64,000 nucleotides of DNA from Actinomycetes bacterium (lineage in GTDB: Bacteria > Actinomycetota > Actinomycetes > Propionibacteriales > Propionibacteriaceae), in the NCBI GenBank assembly GCA_030426725.1, contig JAUHXZ010000003.1, forward strand, positions 1 through 64,000, read 5' to 3'. The stretch's first letter is position 1. Each line of letters opens with the position of its first letter. The position numbers were made by a program, and so were the translations under genes. The notes beneath the pieces were generated by a model. That model worked only from the letters and a program-made list of their open reading frames with translations. It did no database searches and had not been told where the DNA came from. This document shows positions 23,695 to 34,191 of the stretch, piece by piece.

Positions 23695-24939
23695 CTAGAG
23701 CCGGATCCCCAGCAGCGCGTCGACGGCGGTGACCATCCGGAGGGCCGCCTCAGGGTCGCCGTCTTCGACGGCGACGGAATCGGCCCACTCGTCGACGGCC
23801 CGTAGCGCGGCGGGGGCGTCGAGATCGGAGCGCAGGGCGCGCCGCATCTCGGCGATGGCCCGGTCGGCAGCCGGCGCGGTGTCGCGGTGGGCGGCCGCGC
23901 GCCAGTGCTGGAGCCGCTCGGTGGCGCGGTCGAGCTGGTCGGGGGTCCATTCCCAGTCGCTGCGGTAGTGGTGGTCGAGGAGCGCGAGCCGGATCGCCAT
24001 CGGGTCCGCACCGCTGTGCCGGAGCCTGCTGACCAGTTCGAGGTTGCCCTTGGACTTACTCATCTTCTCGCCGTGGAGGCCAACCATGCCGGAGTGGACG
24101 AAGGCGGATGCCATCGGCTGGCCGGTCGCGGCCACGGCCTCGGCGGCGCACATCTCGTGGTGGGGGAAGACGAGGTCCGAGCCGCCGCCCTGGACGTCGA
24201 AGTCCGGGCCGAGGTACCTCAGCGAGATGGCGGTGCACTCGATGTGCCAGCCCGGTCGGCCGGCGCCGAGCGACGAGGTCCAGCTCGGTTCGCCGGGCCG
24301 GGCGAAACGCCAGACCAGCGCGTCCAGCGGGTGCTTCTTGCCGGGGCGGTCGGGGTCTCCCCCGTTGTCGCGGAACACGTCGATCATCCGGGCCTCGTCG
24401 AGGTGGCTGACGGCCCCGAAGCCGGGTGCTTCGGGGGTGCGGAAGTACCAGTCGGGGTGGTCGGGATCGTCGACCTGGTACACAAGCCCGCCGGGCACCA
24501 GTTCCTCGATGAGCTTGATGACGCAGGAGATGGACTCGACCGCACCGATGTAGTTGTCCGGGGGCAGGACGCGCAGGTCCTCCATGTCGCTGCGGAACAG
24601 CTCGGTCTGGTCCTCGGCGAGCTCCTCCCACTCCTGGCCGGTCGCGGCGGCGCGTTCCAGCAGCGGGTCGTCGACGTCTGTCACGTTCTGCGTGTAGTCG
24701 ACCTCGAGACCGAGGTCACGCCACACCCGGTTGACTAGGTCGAAGGCGACGTAGGTGTTGGCATGGCCCAGGTGCGTCGCGTCGTAGGGCGTGATCCCGC
24801 AGACGTACATCCGAGCGGCGCCATCCGCGGGCCCGACGGGAACGATGGTGCCCTCGCCGGTGTCGAAAAGGCTCAGCCGGTCCGGTACATCGACGGACGG
24901 TGGCAGGGTCGGCACGGTGACGGGGGCCCAGGCATACAT
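23695..24939 (-). CDS. mshC: Cysteine:1-D-myo-inosityl 2-amino-2-deoxy-alpha-D-glucopyranoside ligase
   Basis: CysRS-like: [43 protein letters not shown]; neighbours typical of the mshC locus. Confidence 0.92.
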   Translation of the reverse strand: MYAWAPVTVPTLPPSVDVPDRLSLFDTGEGTIVPVGPADGAARMYVCGITPYDATHLGHANTYVAFDLVNRVWRDLGLEVDYTQNVTDVDDPLLERAAATGQEWEELAEDQTELFRSDMEDLRVLPPDNYIGAVESISCVIKLIEELVPGGLVYQVDDPDHPDWYFRTPEAPGFGAVSHLDEARMIDVFRDNGGDPDRPGKKHPLDALVWRFARPGEPSWTSSLGAGRPGWHIECTAISLRYLGPDFDVQGGGSDLVFPHHEMCAAEAVAATGQPMASAFVHSGMVGLHGEKMSKSKGNLELVSRLRHSGADPMAIRLALLDHHYRSDWEWTPDQLDRATERLQHWRAAAHRDTAPAADRAIAEMRRALRSDLDAPAALRAVDEWADSVAVEDGDPEAALRMVTAVDALLGIRL

Positions 24940-24967
24940 GGCCCCCAACATAGCGCGTGGTTGATGG

Positions 24968-25705
24968 TTAAAGCGGCGGCCACGGGATGGCGGGCCACCC
25001 ACCTCCCGGCCTGGGGAATGTGCCTTGAGCGAGCAGCCGTCCGGCGCGTGTGGCCACCGCGTTCCACTCCTCGTCCGCCAGACCGGGCGCCACGGGGGCT
25101 TCGAGGGCGGCGGCCGTCGCTACCAGGGCGTGTTCGTCGTCGGTGAGCGGATCCCCCGCCCAGCCCCAGAGGACCGTGCGGAGCTTGTCGTCGCTGTTGA
25201 GGCAGACCCCGTGGTCCACCCCGAGGACATGGTCTCCGGCCGCGAGCAGGTGGGAGGCCTTGCGGTCCGCGTTGTTGACGATGACGTCGAAGAGCGCGAC
25301 GCGGCGGAGCCGTTCGTCGTCGCGGTGCGCGAGGATGACGGGCTTCTCGTCCTCGGTCACGGCGCTGAGGATCGGCATCCACTGCTCGTTGAGGTCGGAT
25401 GGTTCGAGCAGGTCGATGAGGTCCGTGGGGGCCGCGTCGACGAACAGCTGCGCCGACCCCTCGCCGAGCGGGCCTTCGCACCACACGGTCGGGGGGACGA
25501 TGTCCACCCCGAGGTGGCGGGACAGTTCGTAGGCGGCCACCTCCCGGCGGCCGAGCGTGCCGTCGGGGAAGTCCCACAGGGGGGCCTCGCCCGCCACGGG
25601 TTTGTACACCCAGCGGGTGGCGTCCTCGTCGGTGGCGAGGAAGGTTCCGTTGGAGGCGTCGACCAGGCGCCCGAGGATCGTTAGGGCGCCGCGTGGCGTT
25701 GTCAT
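24968..25705 (-). CDS. SCO1664-family protein (PI3/4-kinase-like fold)
   Basis: [53 protein letters not shown]; gene context with mshC and DUF3090. Confidence 0.8.
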   Translation of the reverse strand: MTTPRGALTILGRLVDASNGTFLATDEDATRWVYKPVAGEAPLWDFPDGTLGRREVAAYELSRHLGVDIVPPTVWCEGPLGEGSAQLFVDAAPTDLIDLLEPSDLNEQWMPILSAVTEDEKPVILAHRDDERLRRVALFDVIVNNADRKASHLLAAGDHVLGVDHGVCLNSDDKLRTVLWGWAGDPLTDDEHALVATAAALEAPVAPGLADEEWNAVATRAGRLLAQGTFPRPGGGWPAIPWPPL

Positions 25706-26223
25706 GGGAACAGGGGTCCGCGGTAGCCGTTGGCACGCGGGCAGATGTGTCCCTCCACGTCGAGCGGTTGTCCGCAGGCCGGGCAGGCCGGGCGTCCGGA
25801 CGACACGATGAAGTCGGCGCGCGCGGAGAACTCGCGGGCCATCGCGGGGGCGAGCAGGATCTGCAGGAGGGAGTTCTCGCCACTGTCGTCGTCGACCTCG
25901 ACCGAGAAGAGTTCGAGGACGATCCGGCCGCGGTCCTGGTCCCAGGCCAGGCCGATTGCCGCCGCACGGAAGGCGACGTCGACGGGCACGTCGAGCGGGC
26001 CCATGTCGGCGGGCGGGTGCGGCTCGGGCACGTCGTGACCGAGTTCGGCCAACTGGTCGAGAACCTCGCCGATGCGCATGCCCAGCATCTGGGCCTGCTG
26101 CTTCTCCAGGGCGACGGCGGCGAGCCGGTTGCCCTGGGCCACCTGGATGAGGAACAGCCGCTGCCCGGGCTGGCCGACGGTCCCCACGACGCAGCGGTCA
26201 GGACGATCGAACTCGAGAAGCAT
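25702..26223 (-). CDS. DUF3090 family protein
   Basis: C-terminal CPACGQPLDVEGHICPRANGY; overlaps the neighbouring gene; typical locus order. Confidence 0.82.
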   Translation of the reverse strand: MLLEFDRPDRCVVGTVGQPGQRLFLIQVAQGNRLAAVALEKQQAQMLGMRIGEVLDQLAELGHDVPEPHPPADMGPLDVPVDVAFRAAAIGLAWDQDRGRIVLELFSVEVDDDSGENSLLQILLAPAMAREFSARADFIVSSGRPACPACGQPLDVEGHICPRANGYRGPLFP

Positions 26224-26232
26224 GGTGCCAGC

Positions 26233-26901
26233 CTATCGGCGGGGCTCGGAGGGGCCGGCGACATCGCCACCGCCGACGGTGGGGGCCGAGAGCGCGGCCA
26301 GCAGGGCCGCGATCGGGCCGCCCGCATTCACGCAGAGCACCATGGGGCGCTCGGGCCGGTACTCGATGACGGAGATGCCGCCGGGGGCCACGTGCACCCG
26401 CTGGAACTCGTCCCGGGGCATCCCGAAGGCGTGGGCGAGGATCGCCTTGATGGGGTCCCCGTGGGAGAAGACGACGACGGTGCCGTCGGGGCCATGGCGT
26501 TCGGCGAGGGTGGTTGCGGCCAAGGTCACCCGGTCGAACATCGCCGACATGGACTCGCCGCCAGGGAACGTCACGAGCGACGGTGTGGCCTGGATCTCGG
26601 CCCACACCGGCTCGCCGACCAGGGACTCCAGCTTCGAGCCCGTCCAGTCGCCATAGTCACATTCGGTGAGTGCCTCCACGACGTCAGCTTCGGGGAACCC
26701 CGCGAGCGCTGCCGTCTCCCGGCAACGTTCGACCGGGGAGGTGTACACGGCCGCCAGGTTCGCGCCGGACAGGAGGTCGCCCAACTCGGCGGCCTGCCGT
26801 CGTCCGACCTCGTCGAGGGCGATGCCCGGCATCCGCCCGGCGAGGATCCCGTCGGCGTTGGCCGTGGACCGGCCGTGCCGAATGAGCACCAGCTTCGTCA
26901 T
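26233..26901 (-). CDS. Histidine phosphatase family protein (MSMEG_4193-like)
   Basis: MTKLVLIRHGRSTANADGILAG RHG motif; VVVFSHGDPIKAIL. Confidence 0.88.
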   Translation of the reverse strand: MTKLVLIRHGRSTANADGILAGRMPGIALDEVGRRQAAELGDLLSGANLAAVYTSPVERCRETAALAGFPEADVVEALTECDYGDWTGSKLESLVGEPVWAEIQATPSLVTFPGGESMSAMFDRVTLAATTLAERHGPDGTVVVFSHGDPIKAILAHAFGMPRDEFQRVHVAPGGISVIEYRPERPMVLCVNAGGPIAALLAALSAPTVGGGDVAGPSEPRR

Positions 26902-26939
26902 GTGGGCAAGAGTAACCGCCACCCCCGAGGGCCCCCTGG

Positions 26940-28274
26940 TCACAGGTACTTGGCCATGCGCTGGGGTGCGTGGACTTCGGGTTTCCCGGTGTCGGGGTGG
27001 AACGTGATCCGCCATTGGTCCGCCCCGGGTTCGAACCGGTCGGGTTCGATCACCGCGTGATGGTGTGGACATAGGAGTGCCAGGTTGTTCATCGCCGTGG
27101 CTCCGCCGGCCCACCAGGGGATGACGTGGTGCGCCTGACAGGCCGTGTCCTTCGCCCGGCATCCCGGGAACACACACCCTTTGTCCCGAATCGACAACGC
27201 TCTCCGGATGGCCGGGGTGACGAGCCGGTACTGGCGGCCGACGTCGAGGATCTCCGACTCCGATCCGAGGACCACGGGCATGAGGTCCGCGTCGCAGCAC
27301 ATCCGCCGCAACTCCCCCGGCCCGACCTCCGCCCCGTTGGCGAGGACCCCGCAGGCCTCGGCCCGCTCCCGCAGATCCTTCTCCTCAATGGTGACCACGA
27401 TCCGGGGCCGGTCACCGGCGACCTGCGGCCCGTCCCGATGCTCCCCAATCGCCGCCACCAAAGCGTCGGCGCGCCGCTGATCCGGCGTCCGCCCCTCTCC
27501 CGCGTCGCGCTGCTCCCGCAGCACCCGCGGCCCGGGCTTGAGTGACCGGAGCCCCTCGTCGCGGTCCTTCTCGGCGACCCTGTCGGCCTGGACATGCGCC
27601 TCGATCAACGCGACGAACGGCGCCGCCTCCACCTGCGGCAGGGATCCTTTGAACCACACCGACCCGTCCCCGTCATCCCCATAGGACAGGTGCCGCCGCT
27701 GCACCGCACGCCGCCGCTGCGCATCAAGACCCTTCGCCTTCTCCTCCAACGACCGCGCAAGCTCCGGGGCGACCTGCGCCGCGACCTCATCGGCCATCCG
27801 GGCCAGCTTCCTGGCCGGCATCGTCTTGGCCTTGTCGAGGAACACCTGCTCCGCCTGGCCGCGCTGCTCATCGGTGAACTGTTGGGGCATCTGGTTCATG
27901 CCCTGGGTGATCGCGGCGGCCTGATCCGACGACACCTCCCCGTCCAGGGCCGCCTGCCTCACCTGGCCGAGCTTGGCCACGTCGCGGGCCTTGAACACCT
28001 CGCGGGCCGCGTCCCGCGAATCCCTGGTCTCCGAGGTGGACAGGAACGACGTGAGCGGTGTTCCCGCGGCGCGCATCGACGCCTGCGCCGACTCGACCTC
28101 CGCGGTGAGCACCGACGCAAGACTCCCCACCCTGTCCGCGACCTTCCGGGCGCGGCGCATCAGATCCAACCGCTCCTCCGAGCCCATCCCGGCGCGACCC
28201 TCGTGGTCGATCCGGGACAGCGCCGACTCGAGCAGGCTCAACGCCTGCCCGGTGGTGATCTGTCCCTGATGCAT
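26940..28274 (-). CDS. HNH endonuclease, DUF222/13E12-repeat type
   Basis: DUF222-like N-terminus and CVFPGCRAKDTACQAHHVIPWWAGGATAMNNLALLCPHHHAVIE. Confidence 0.92.
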   Translation of the reverse strand: MHQGQITTGQALSLLESALSRIDHEGRAGMGSEERLDLMRRARKVADRVGSLASVLTAEVESAQASMRAAGTPLTSFLSTSETRDSRDAAREVFKARDVAKLGQVRQAALDGEVSSDQAAAITQGMNQMPQQFTDEQRGQAEQVFLDKAKTMPARKLARMADEVAAQVAPELARSLEEKAKGLDAQRRRAVQRRHLSYGDDGDGSVWFKGSLPQVEAAPFVALIEAHVQADRVAEKDRDEGLRSLKPGPRVLREQRDAGEGRTPDQRRADALVAAIGEHRDGPQVAGDRPRIVVTIEEKDLRERAEACGVLANGAEVGPGELRRMCCDADLMPVVLGSESEILDVGRQYRLVTPAIRRALSIRDKGCVFPGCRAKDTACQAHHVIPWWAGGATAMNNLALLCPHHHAVIEPDRFEPGADQWRITFHPDTGKPEVHAPQRMAKYL

Positions 28275-28537
28275 ACCCTCATTCTAAATAGAACAGCCGT
28301 GCTAATCAAGGGATGTGGACAACTTTCTTCACGTAACTTCCCCCACAACCCTCCGGCGACGTTCACCGCCTCCTCAAACCGGAACCCGCCGATTGCCGGG
28401 ACACCGTCCGACCGGTCCGGGGTCGACTATCCGCACCCGGCTCCCCTCGTCCCGACAACCCCAGGCGCGACACGACCGCCGGAATGCAATCCGTCAGCGG
28501 TAGGGTGGGCGGTCGGTCGAGGTGAAGGGACTGTGAC

Positions 28538-29362
28538 GTGGGCTGGTTCGAGGCCATCGTGCTGGGCGTCGTGCAGGGGCTCACGGAGTTCCTGCCCATC
28601 TCATCGAGTGCTCACGTGTCGATCGTGGGGCAACTGCTCTTCGACGGCCGTGACCCCGGGGCAGCCTTCACCGCCGTCACCCAGCTCGGCACCGAGTCCG
28701 CGGTCCTCGTCTACTTCCGCAAGGACATCGCCCGAATCATCACGCAATGGTTCGGGAGCCTGCGCGGCACCGTCGAGCGGACCGATCCGGACGCGCGCAT
28801 GGGATGGCTTGTCATCATCGGGTCGATCCCGATCGTCATCCTCGGCCTGCTCTTCCAGGACGCCATCGACACGTCGCTGCGCAACCTGTGGATCACCGTC
28901 ACGATGCTGGCCGGCGTGGCGATCTTCCTGGCCGTCGCCGACCGCATGGCAGGCGACAACACCCGCGAGCTCAAGCAGCTGACGTGGCGCGACGGCATCC
29001 TGTTCGGACTGTTCCAGGCCGCCGCACTGGTGCCTGGGGTGTCCCGCTCGGGCGCGACCATCTCCGGCGGCCTCTTCATGGGCTACACGCGGCCGGCGGC
29101 GACGCGTTACGCCTTCCTGCTGGCGATCCCCGCCGTCTTCGGCTCCGGCCTGTACAAGCTCAAGGACATCGGCGACGACGCCAGCACCGCATGGGGCCCG
29201 ACGATCGTGGCCACCGTGCTGGCGTTCGGCATCGGGTACGCCGTGATCGCCTGGCTGCTGCGCTACGTCTCGACCCACAACTTCCGAATCTTCGTCCTCT
29301 ACCGGCTGATCCTGGCGGCCGTCGTCGCCGTGCTGATCCTGACCGGCGTGCTGCAGGCCTGA
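28538..29362 (+). CDS. uppP: Undecaprenyl-diphosphate phosphatase
   Basis: GVVQGLTEFLPISSSAH, LVPGVSRSGATISGGLFMG. Confidence 0.96.
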   Translation: MGWFEAIVLGVVQGLTEFLPISSSAHVSIVGQLLFDGRDPGAAFTAVTQLGTESAVLVYFRKDIARIITQWFGSLRGTVERTDPDARMGWLVIIGSIPIVILGLLFQDAIDTSLRNLWITVTMLAGVAIFLAVADRMAGDNTRELKQLTWRDGILFGLFQAAALVPGVSRSGATISGGLFMGYTRPAATRYAFLLAIPAVFGSGLYKLKDIGDDASTAWGPTIVATVLAFGIGYAVIAWLLRYVSTHNFRIFVLYRLILAAVVAVLILTGVLQA

Positions 29363-29374
29363 GGACGCTCGCCG

Positions 29375-30337
29375 ATGCAGCAGAGAGCACTCGGAGCCTC
29401 CGGCCTGTCGGTGTCCAGCCTCGGGCTGGGCACGATGTCGTGGGGACGCGACGTCGACTGGCCACAGGCGCGCGACCTGCTACGCGACTTCGTCGACGGG
29501 GGCGGCAATCTGATCGACACCGCCCCGGCCTACGGCGCGGGGGTCGCGGAGAAGATGATCGGCAAGGCACTCGCCGCCGGCCTGCCCCGCGACGAGGTGG
29601 TCCTGGCAACGAAGGCCGGCTTCGTCATCCGCGGCGGCCGGCGGGTGATCGACACCTCCCGGGCGGCGCTGCTCGGCGATCTCGAACATTCGCTGCGCCG
29701 GCTGGGCACCGACCATGTCGACCTCTGGCAGGTACACGCTTGGGGGGACGCCCCCATCGAGGAGACTCTCTCGGCGCTCGACTCGGCCGTCAGCCGTGGC
29801 ATGGCGCGTTACGTCGGAGTGTCGAACTTCGTCGGCTGGCAGACCGCCACCGCCGCGACATGGCAGGAGGCCGACCGCGTCCGCACGACGTTGAGCAGCG
29901 TCCAGGTCGAATACTCGCTGCTCGCTCGCCGCGCCGAGGTGGAGGTCGTGGGCGCCGCACGGCACCACCGGCTCGGGATCCTGGCGTGGTCCAGCCTCGG
30001 CCGGGGCGCCCTGACCGGGAAGTACCGGGGCGGGCGCCTTCCGCGGGACTCGCGCGCCGCGTCGGATCATTTCGGGTGGTTCCTGGAGCCCTACCTCCAG
30101 CCGCGATCGGCGGCGATCGTCGACGCGGTGGCCCACGCCGCGCAGGGCCTGGGGTTCACGCCCGCCCAGGTCGCGCTGCTGTGGACCCGCGACGCGCCGC
30201 AGGTGGCCTCGGCACTGATCGGACCGCGCACCACCGACCAGTTGGCCGAACTGCTCGACATCGACCGCAAGGAACTCGTCCCGCCGATCGTCGCGGCGCT
30301 CGACGACATCTCCGGCGGCCCGAACGCCTACCGCTGA
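29375..30337 (+). CDS. Aldo/keto reductase
   Basis: LGLGTMSWGRDVDWPQA, GGGNLIDTAPAYG, RYVGVSNFVGWQ. Confidence 0.9.
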   Translation: MQQRALGASGLSVSSLGLGTMSWGRDVDWPQARDLLRDFVDGGGNLIDTAPAYGAGVAEKMIGKALAAGLPRDEVVLATKAGFVIRGGRRVIDTSRAALLGDLEHSLRRLGTDHVDLWQVHAWGDAPIEETLSALDSAVSRGMARYVGVSNFVGWQTATAATWQEADRVRTTLSSVQVEYSLLARRAEVEVVGAARHHRLGILAWSSLGRGALTGKYRGGRLPRDSRAASDHFGWFLEPYLQPRSAAIVDAVAHAAQGLGFTPAQVALLWTRDAPQVASALIGPRTTDQLAELLDIDRKELVPPIVAALDDISGGPNAYR

Positions 30338-30346
30338 TGCCCGGAG

Positions 30347-30721
30347 TCAGGCCAGGTCGAGGACGACGTGGTGCGTACCCTCGTCGTCGATCTCGACGGT
30401 GAGGACGCCTGTCGCACCCGCCAGCTCGCCCGTCCCGGACCCGGGCACGAGCTCATAGCGCAGATCCTGCTCACCGCCACGCATCGTGCCGAACTGCTGG
30501 AAGGCGACTGTGCCGCTCCGGTCACCGAGCCGACCCTCGAACACCTCGAGCGCCACATAGCCCGCGGTGCCGTCGGTGGGCTCCCCCGCCGACAGCATGA
30601 ACCCTCGGCTGGCACCCACGGCGTCGCCCGACCAGACCTTCGCGAACTCGAAGCGGCGGGTGCCGGGCAACAGCCCGTCCTCGGGCGTGATCTCGATCTC
30701 GAACGTGGCGTTGACGACCAT
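30347..30721 (-). CDS. DUF3224 domain-containing protein
   Basis: MVVNATFEIEITPEDGLLPG...ARFEFAKVWSGD-like; beta-barrel pattern ending VVLDLA. Confidence 0.75.
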   Translation of the reverse strand: MVVNATFEIEITPEDGLLPGTRRFEFAKVWSGDAVGASRGFMLSAGEPTDGTAGYVALEVFEGRLGDRSGTVAFQQFGTMRGGEQDLRYELVPGSGTGELAGATGVLTVEIDDEGTHHVVLDLA

Positions 30722-30818
30722 TGACTCCTCCTCGATGCACCAAGCCTAGGCGATTTGCGCTCCCCCACCCCGAACCTGCTAGAGTTCCTTGTCGCTCCCC
30801 CTCGGGGGAACACCACTC

Positions 30819-30903
30819 GTCCGGGTGGCGGAATAGGTAGACGCGCTAGCTTGAGGTGCTAGTGCCCGTTTAGGGCATGGAGGTTCAAGTCCTCTCTCGG
30901 ACA
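30819..30903 (+). tRNA. tRNA-Leu (anticodon GAG)
   Basis: Acceptor GTCCGGG/CTCGGAC, GGTGGCGGAATAGGTAGACGCG D-arm, CTTGAGG anticodon loop, long variable arm, GGTTCAAGTCC T-arm. Confidence 0.95.
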
Positions 30904-30915
30904 CATCTGGGAACT

Positions 30916-30960
30916 CCCGGTTGGCAAGGCTAAAGGCCTTCTGACTGGGGGTTTCTTCAT
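30916..30960 (+). terminator. Probable rho-independent terminator after tRNA-Leu
   Basis: CCCGGTTGG(C)AAGGC-TAAAG-GCCTTCTGACTGGG stem (with GU pairs) followed by GTTTCTTCATTT. Confidence 0.6.
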
Positions 30961-31059
30961 TTCTACGGTCCGCCACCGTACGTCACCCTCCGCCAGGAAA
31001 TGCCACCAGATGGGCACACGGTGGGCACAGAAGTGCCATCCTGAGAGCGAGAGAGGATC

Positions 31060-32187
31060 TTGATGAGCGAGGGCTTACGGCAGCTGCCGACCAAGAAATG
31101 GCAGGCCCGGTACGTCGGCCCGGACGGCCGGCGGTACGCGCGCACGTTCGAACGCAAGACCGACGCGTCCTACTGGCGCACCGCCGAACTACGCTTGATC
31201 GAACTCGACACCTGGACCCGACCCACATCCCGGCGCCAGTCGGACGGGGCCGAACCCAAGGCACAGACCGTGAACGAGTGGGCGGCCGCCGACATCGACC
31301 GCCGCGCCTCCAGGTCCAGGAGGCCGATCAAGCCGACCACCGCCGACAACTACCGCAAGCTGTGGCGACTGACCGTTGCGGGGTCACCGCTCGGACGGAT
31401 GGAGATCACCGCGGTGACCCGGGAGGACATCGAGGCATGGAGGGACCATCTGCCGTCCCGGGCGGCCACCCAGAACGGGAAGGCCTACGAACTCCTCGCG
31501 TCGGTGTTCGCGTCCGCAGTGCACGCCGGGCTCATCGCCTCGACGCCCTGCACCCTTCGAGGGGCCGGCACCCCGGAGCGGGTCAGGGAGCCCCAGACGT
31601 TGACTGCCGCGGAAGTCGACGCCTACCTTGCTGCGGCACCTGCCAGGTGGCGGCCCGCGTTGCTGCTGTCAGTGACGTGCGCGCTGCGCATCGGTGAAGT
31701 CCTGGCGCTGCGCTCGCGTGACCTCGATCTTGAGGCCGGCACCCTGACCGTGCGCGCCACGGTGGCAAAGGTCACCACCGCGGACGGCGGACGGCAGCGG
31801 ATCCTGCAGACCCCGAAGACCGCAGCCGCAGTCCGGACAGTGCATCTCCTCCCGCACACCATCCCAGACCTGCGGACGTGGCGCGCCAGGCTTGGGAAGC
31901 TCGGCCAGGAGGCGCTCCTGTTCCCCGACTCGTTCGGCCGCCCCCTCAACGACGACGTGTTGCGCCGGGCTCACAAGAAGGCCGCCACCGCGATCGGCCG
32001 ACCCGATCTGCGCAACCACGACCTCCGCTCCACCGGGGCGACCCTCTCGGCACAGGCCGGAGCCACGGTCCGCGAGATCCAGGAACAGCTCGGGCACACG
32101 ACCGCCACCCAGGCCCTCAGATACCAGACCGCTACCGCTCAACGCGACGCCGAGCGCGCGAAGCGGGTCTCCGACGCCTGGCAGTGA
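31060..32187 (+). CDS. Site-specific tyrosine integrase
   Basis: VTCALRIGEVLALRSRDLD, NHDLRSTGATLSAQAG, ELGHTTATQALRYQ-type catalytic regions; directly downstream of tRNA-Leu. Confidence 0.93.
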   Translation: MMSEGLRQLPTKKWQARYVGPDGRRYARTFERKTDASYWRTAELRLIELDTWTRPTSRRQSDGAEPKAQTVNEWAAADIDRRASRSRRPIKPTTADNYRKLWRLTVAGSPLGRMEITAVTREDIEAWRDHLPSRAATQNGKAYELLASVFASAVHAGLIASTPCTLRGAGTPERVREPQTLTAAEVDAYLAAAPARWRPALLLSVTCALRIGEVLALRSRDLDLEAGTLTVRATVAKVTTADGGRQRILQTPKTAAAVRTVHLLPHTIPDLRTWRARLGKLGQEALLFPDSFGRPLNDDVLRRAHKKAATAIGRPDLRNHDLRSTGATLSAQAGATVREIQEQLGHTTATQALRYQTATAQRDAERAKRVSDAWQ

Positions 32188-32248
32188 CGCCGGCCATCGG
32201 GCCCATCGGTTCCCGCGGTGTCCTCGCTCTCCGTGCAACGGGCTGGTG

Positions 32249-32446
32249 CTATCGCCATCTGCCCCGCAGCAGGGCATCGATCTCGTTGAGATCGACCAGC
32301 ACGCGCGCACCGTTGTTGAACCGGGTGAGCTTCCCCTCGGACAGGCGCCTCTCCAAGGTACGACGAGAGCTTCTGCAGTACTCCACTGCCTCCGGGAGGG
32401 TCGCGTACCGGGGCGGCAGCGACGAGCCGCGCGGAGCCCTGGCCAT
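32249..32446 (-). CDS. Excisionase-like helix-turn-helix protein
   Basis: YATLPEAVEYCRSSRRTLERRLSEGKLTRFNNGARVLVDLNEIDALL. Confidence 0.7.
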   Translation of the reverse strand: MARAPRGSSLPPRYATLPEAVEYCRSSRRTLERRLSEGKLTRFNNGARVLVDLNEIDALLRGRWR

Positions 32447-32793
32447 CAGCGTTCCACCCCGCCAGTCCTCAGCGGGTCAGGGAACGCACCAGATTCCCGC
32501 ACCGTCCGGTCATGACCATTGCCGCGGATGAGGCGCCTAACCTCGCGGGCGCTGAGCCCGCACAGGTCAGCGGCCTCGCTGACGGGAAGCCGCTCCGTCG
32601 AAGTGAGCCGAGCGAGTGCTTGGCCAAGTCGCGTCTCTGCCTCAAAGACGGCGCGGTCGCGCTTCAGCAGGGCGGCGGCCGCCTCCAGCACCACTGTCCG
32701 GATCCTCGCTTCCCGCGCGAGCAACTCCTCTTGGCGTTTGACGAGCTGGCTCCGCGCCTTGAGTCTGGCCTCGCTGCGGGTGCTCTGAGACAT
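32446..32793 (-). CDS. Hypothetical protein with C-terminal HTH-like segment
   Basis: MSQSTRSEARLKARSQLVKRQEELLAREARIRTVV coiled coil; LPVSEAADLCGLSAREVRRLIR. Confidence 0.6.
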   Translation of the reverse strand: MSQSTRSEARLKARSQLVKRQEELLAREARIRTVVLEAAAALLKRDRAVFEAETRLGQALARLTSTERLPVSEAADLCGLSAREVRRLIRGNGHDRTVRESGAFPDPLRTGGVER

Positions 32794-33064
32794 GGCAGGG
32801 CTCCTTCCTGGGCGGCGGCGGACCGGGCAGTCCGTCCTTCTACCTGTAAGGAACCCCAGATGGGACCACCTGTAGCGGAAGCCACTTTGTCTGGGCGGGG
32901 CGATCCCTGGTCTCGAGGGCCCTCGGCGCGTCACGCTCATGCCGAGTTCAGGGCGATCGGAACTGCCGATGCGGGCGACAAGGCGGCGCGTCTTCAGACT
33001 ATGGCCAGTTGCTCGCACCGGCGGTCGAACAAAGACCAGCCGTGCTTGAGCGTTCGATACGACG

Positions 33065-34144
33065 CTAGTGGCTTGTCGTTGAGACTTGTTTACGTTTCCG
33101 GTCCATTCGGTCGAGAATCTGGTCGGGGGTTTTGGTCCACATGAATGGGTGTTTGCGTCGGTTCCATCCGTTGATGAAGGTGCGGATCTTGCCCGTCAGG
33201 TCGCGGACCGAGGTGAAGGTCCCGCGTCTGATGGCTTGGCGTTCGATGATCCCGAACCAGACCTCGACCAGGTTCAGCCAGGAGCCGGAGGTGGGGGTGA
33301 AATGGACCGTGATCCGCGGGTTGGCGGCGAGCCAGTCACGGACCTCGGCCTTCTTGTGGGTGGCGTAGTTGTCCATCACCAAATGCAACTCCTGGGTCGG
33401 GTAGGCGCGGGCCACATGCTTGAGGAAACCGAGGAACTCCTGATGACGGTGCCGGTCCTTACATAGGCCGGTGACCTTCCCGGTGGCGATCTCCAACGCC
33501 GCGAACAGGGTGGTGGTGCCGTGCCGGACGTAGTCATGGGTGCGCTGCTCAGCGTGGCCCGGTGCCATGGGCAGCACCTTCTGGGTCCGGTTCAACGCCT
33601 GGATCTGCGACTTCTCATCCACACACAACACGATCGCGTTGTCCGGGGGCGCGAGGTACAGGCCGACGACGTCGGTGACCTTGGCCACCAGTTCCGGATC
33701 GGTGGAGAACTTGAACGTCTCCGCCTTCCACGGGCGGACCCCGTACTCCTTCCACACCGCCGCGACGGTGGCATGGTCGACCCCCACCCGCGGCGCCAGC
33801 AGCCGCGACGACCAGTGCGTCACCCCCAGGCTGGCCGGCGGCGGGTCCAAAGTGGCGGCGAGGATCGCGACCCGGTCCACCTGCCTGGGCCGACCCGGAC
33901 GCGGCTCATCCACCAAACCCCGCACACCGCGCTCGGAGTAGCGGTCCCGCCACAGGTTCACCGTCGGCCTCGACACCCCGACCGTGTCAGCGATCACCTG
34001 GTTCCCGACCCCGTCAGCGGCCAGCAACACGATCCCCGCCCGCTGCGCGGTCGAGGCCATCACCGTCGCCGCCCGGGTCAACCGCTCCAACTCGACCCGA
34101 TCACCATCACGCAACACCAGTGCCGGGGCTGTCCTATTCGCCAT
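33065..34144 (-). CDS. IS630-family transposase
   Basis: DDE motifs VLCVDEKSQIQ, LHLVMDNYATHK, FTPTSGSWLNLVEVWFGI; HTH VSRPTVNLWRDRYSERG; start MANRTAP. Confidence 0.92.
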   Translation of the reverse strand: MANRTAPALVLRDGDRVELERLTRAATVMASTAQRAGIVLLAADGVGNQVIADTVGVSRPTVNLWRDRYSERGVRGLVDEPRPGRPRQVDRVAILAATLDPPPASLGVTHWSSRLLAPRVGVDHATVAAVWKEYGVRPWKAETFKFSTDPELVAKVTDVVGLYLAPPDNAIVLCVDEKSQIQALNRTQKVLPMAPGHAEQRTHDYVRHGTTTLFAALEIATGKVTGLCKDRHRHQEFLGFLKHVARAYPTQELHLVMDNYATHKKAEVRDWLAANPRITVHFTPTSGSWLNLVEVWFGIIERQAIRRGTFTSVRDLTGKIRTFINGWNRRKHPFMWTKTPDQILDRMDRKRKQVSTTSH

Positions 34145-34191
34145 GCCCCATTGTCCACGCAACCGTAAAGTTACATCATCGACACGCCACT
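33067..34191 (-). mobile_element. IS630-family insertion sequence
   Basis: Imperfect terminal inverted repeats AGTGGCtTGTCGtTGA (left) / AGTGGCgTGTCGaTGA (right, reverse complement) enclosing the transposase. Confidence 0.8.

Noticed and set aside
24873-26327. 484-aa minus-strand ORF
   Set aside because: Out-of-frame overlap of the SCO1664-like and DUF3090 genes, which have the family-like translations.
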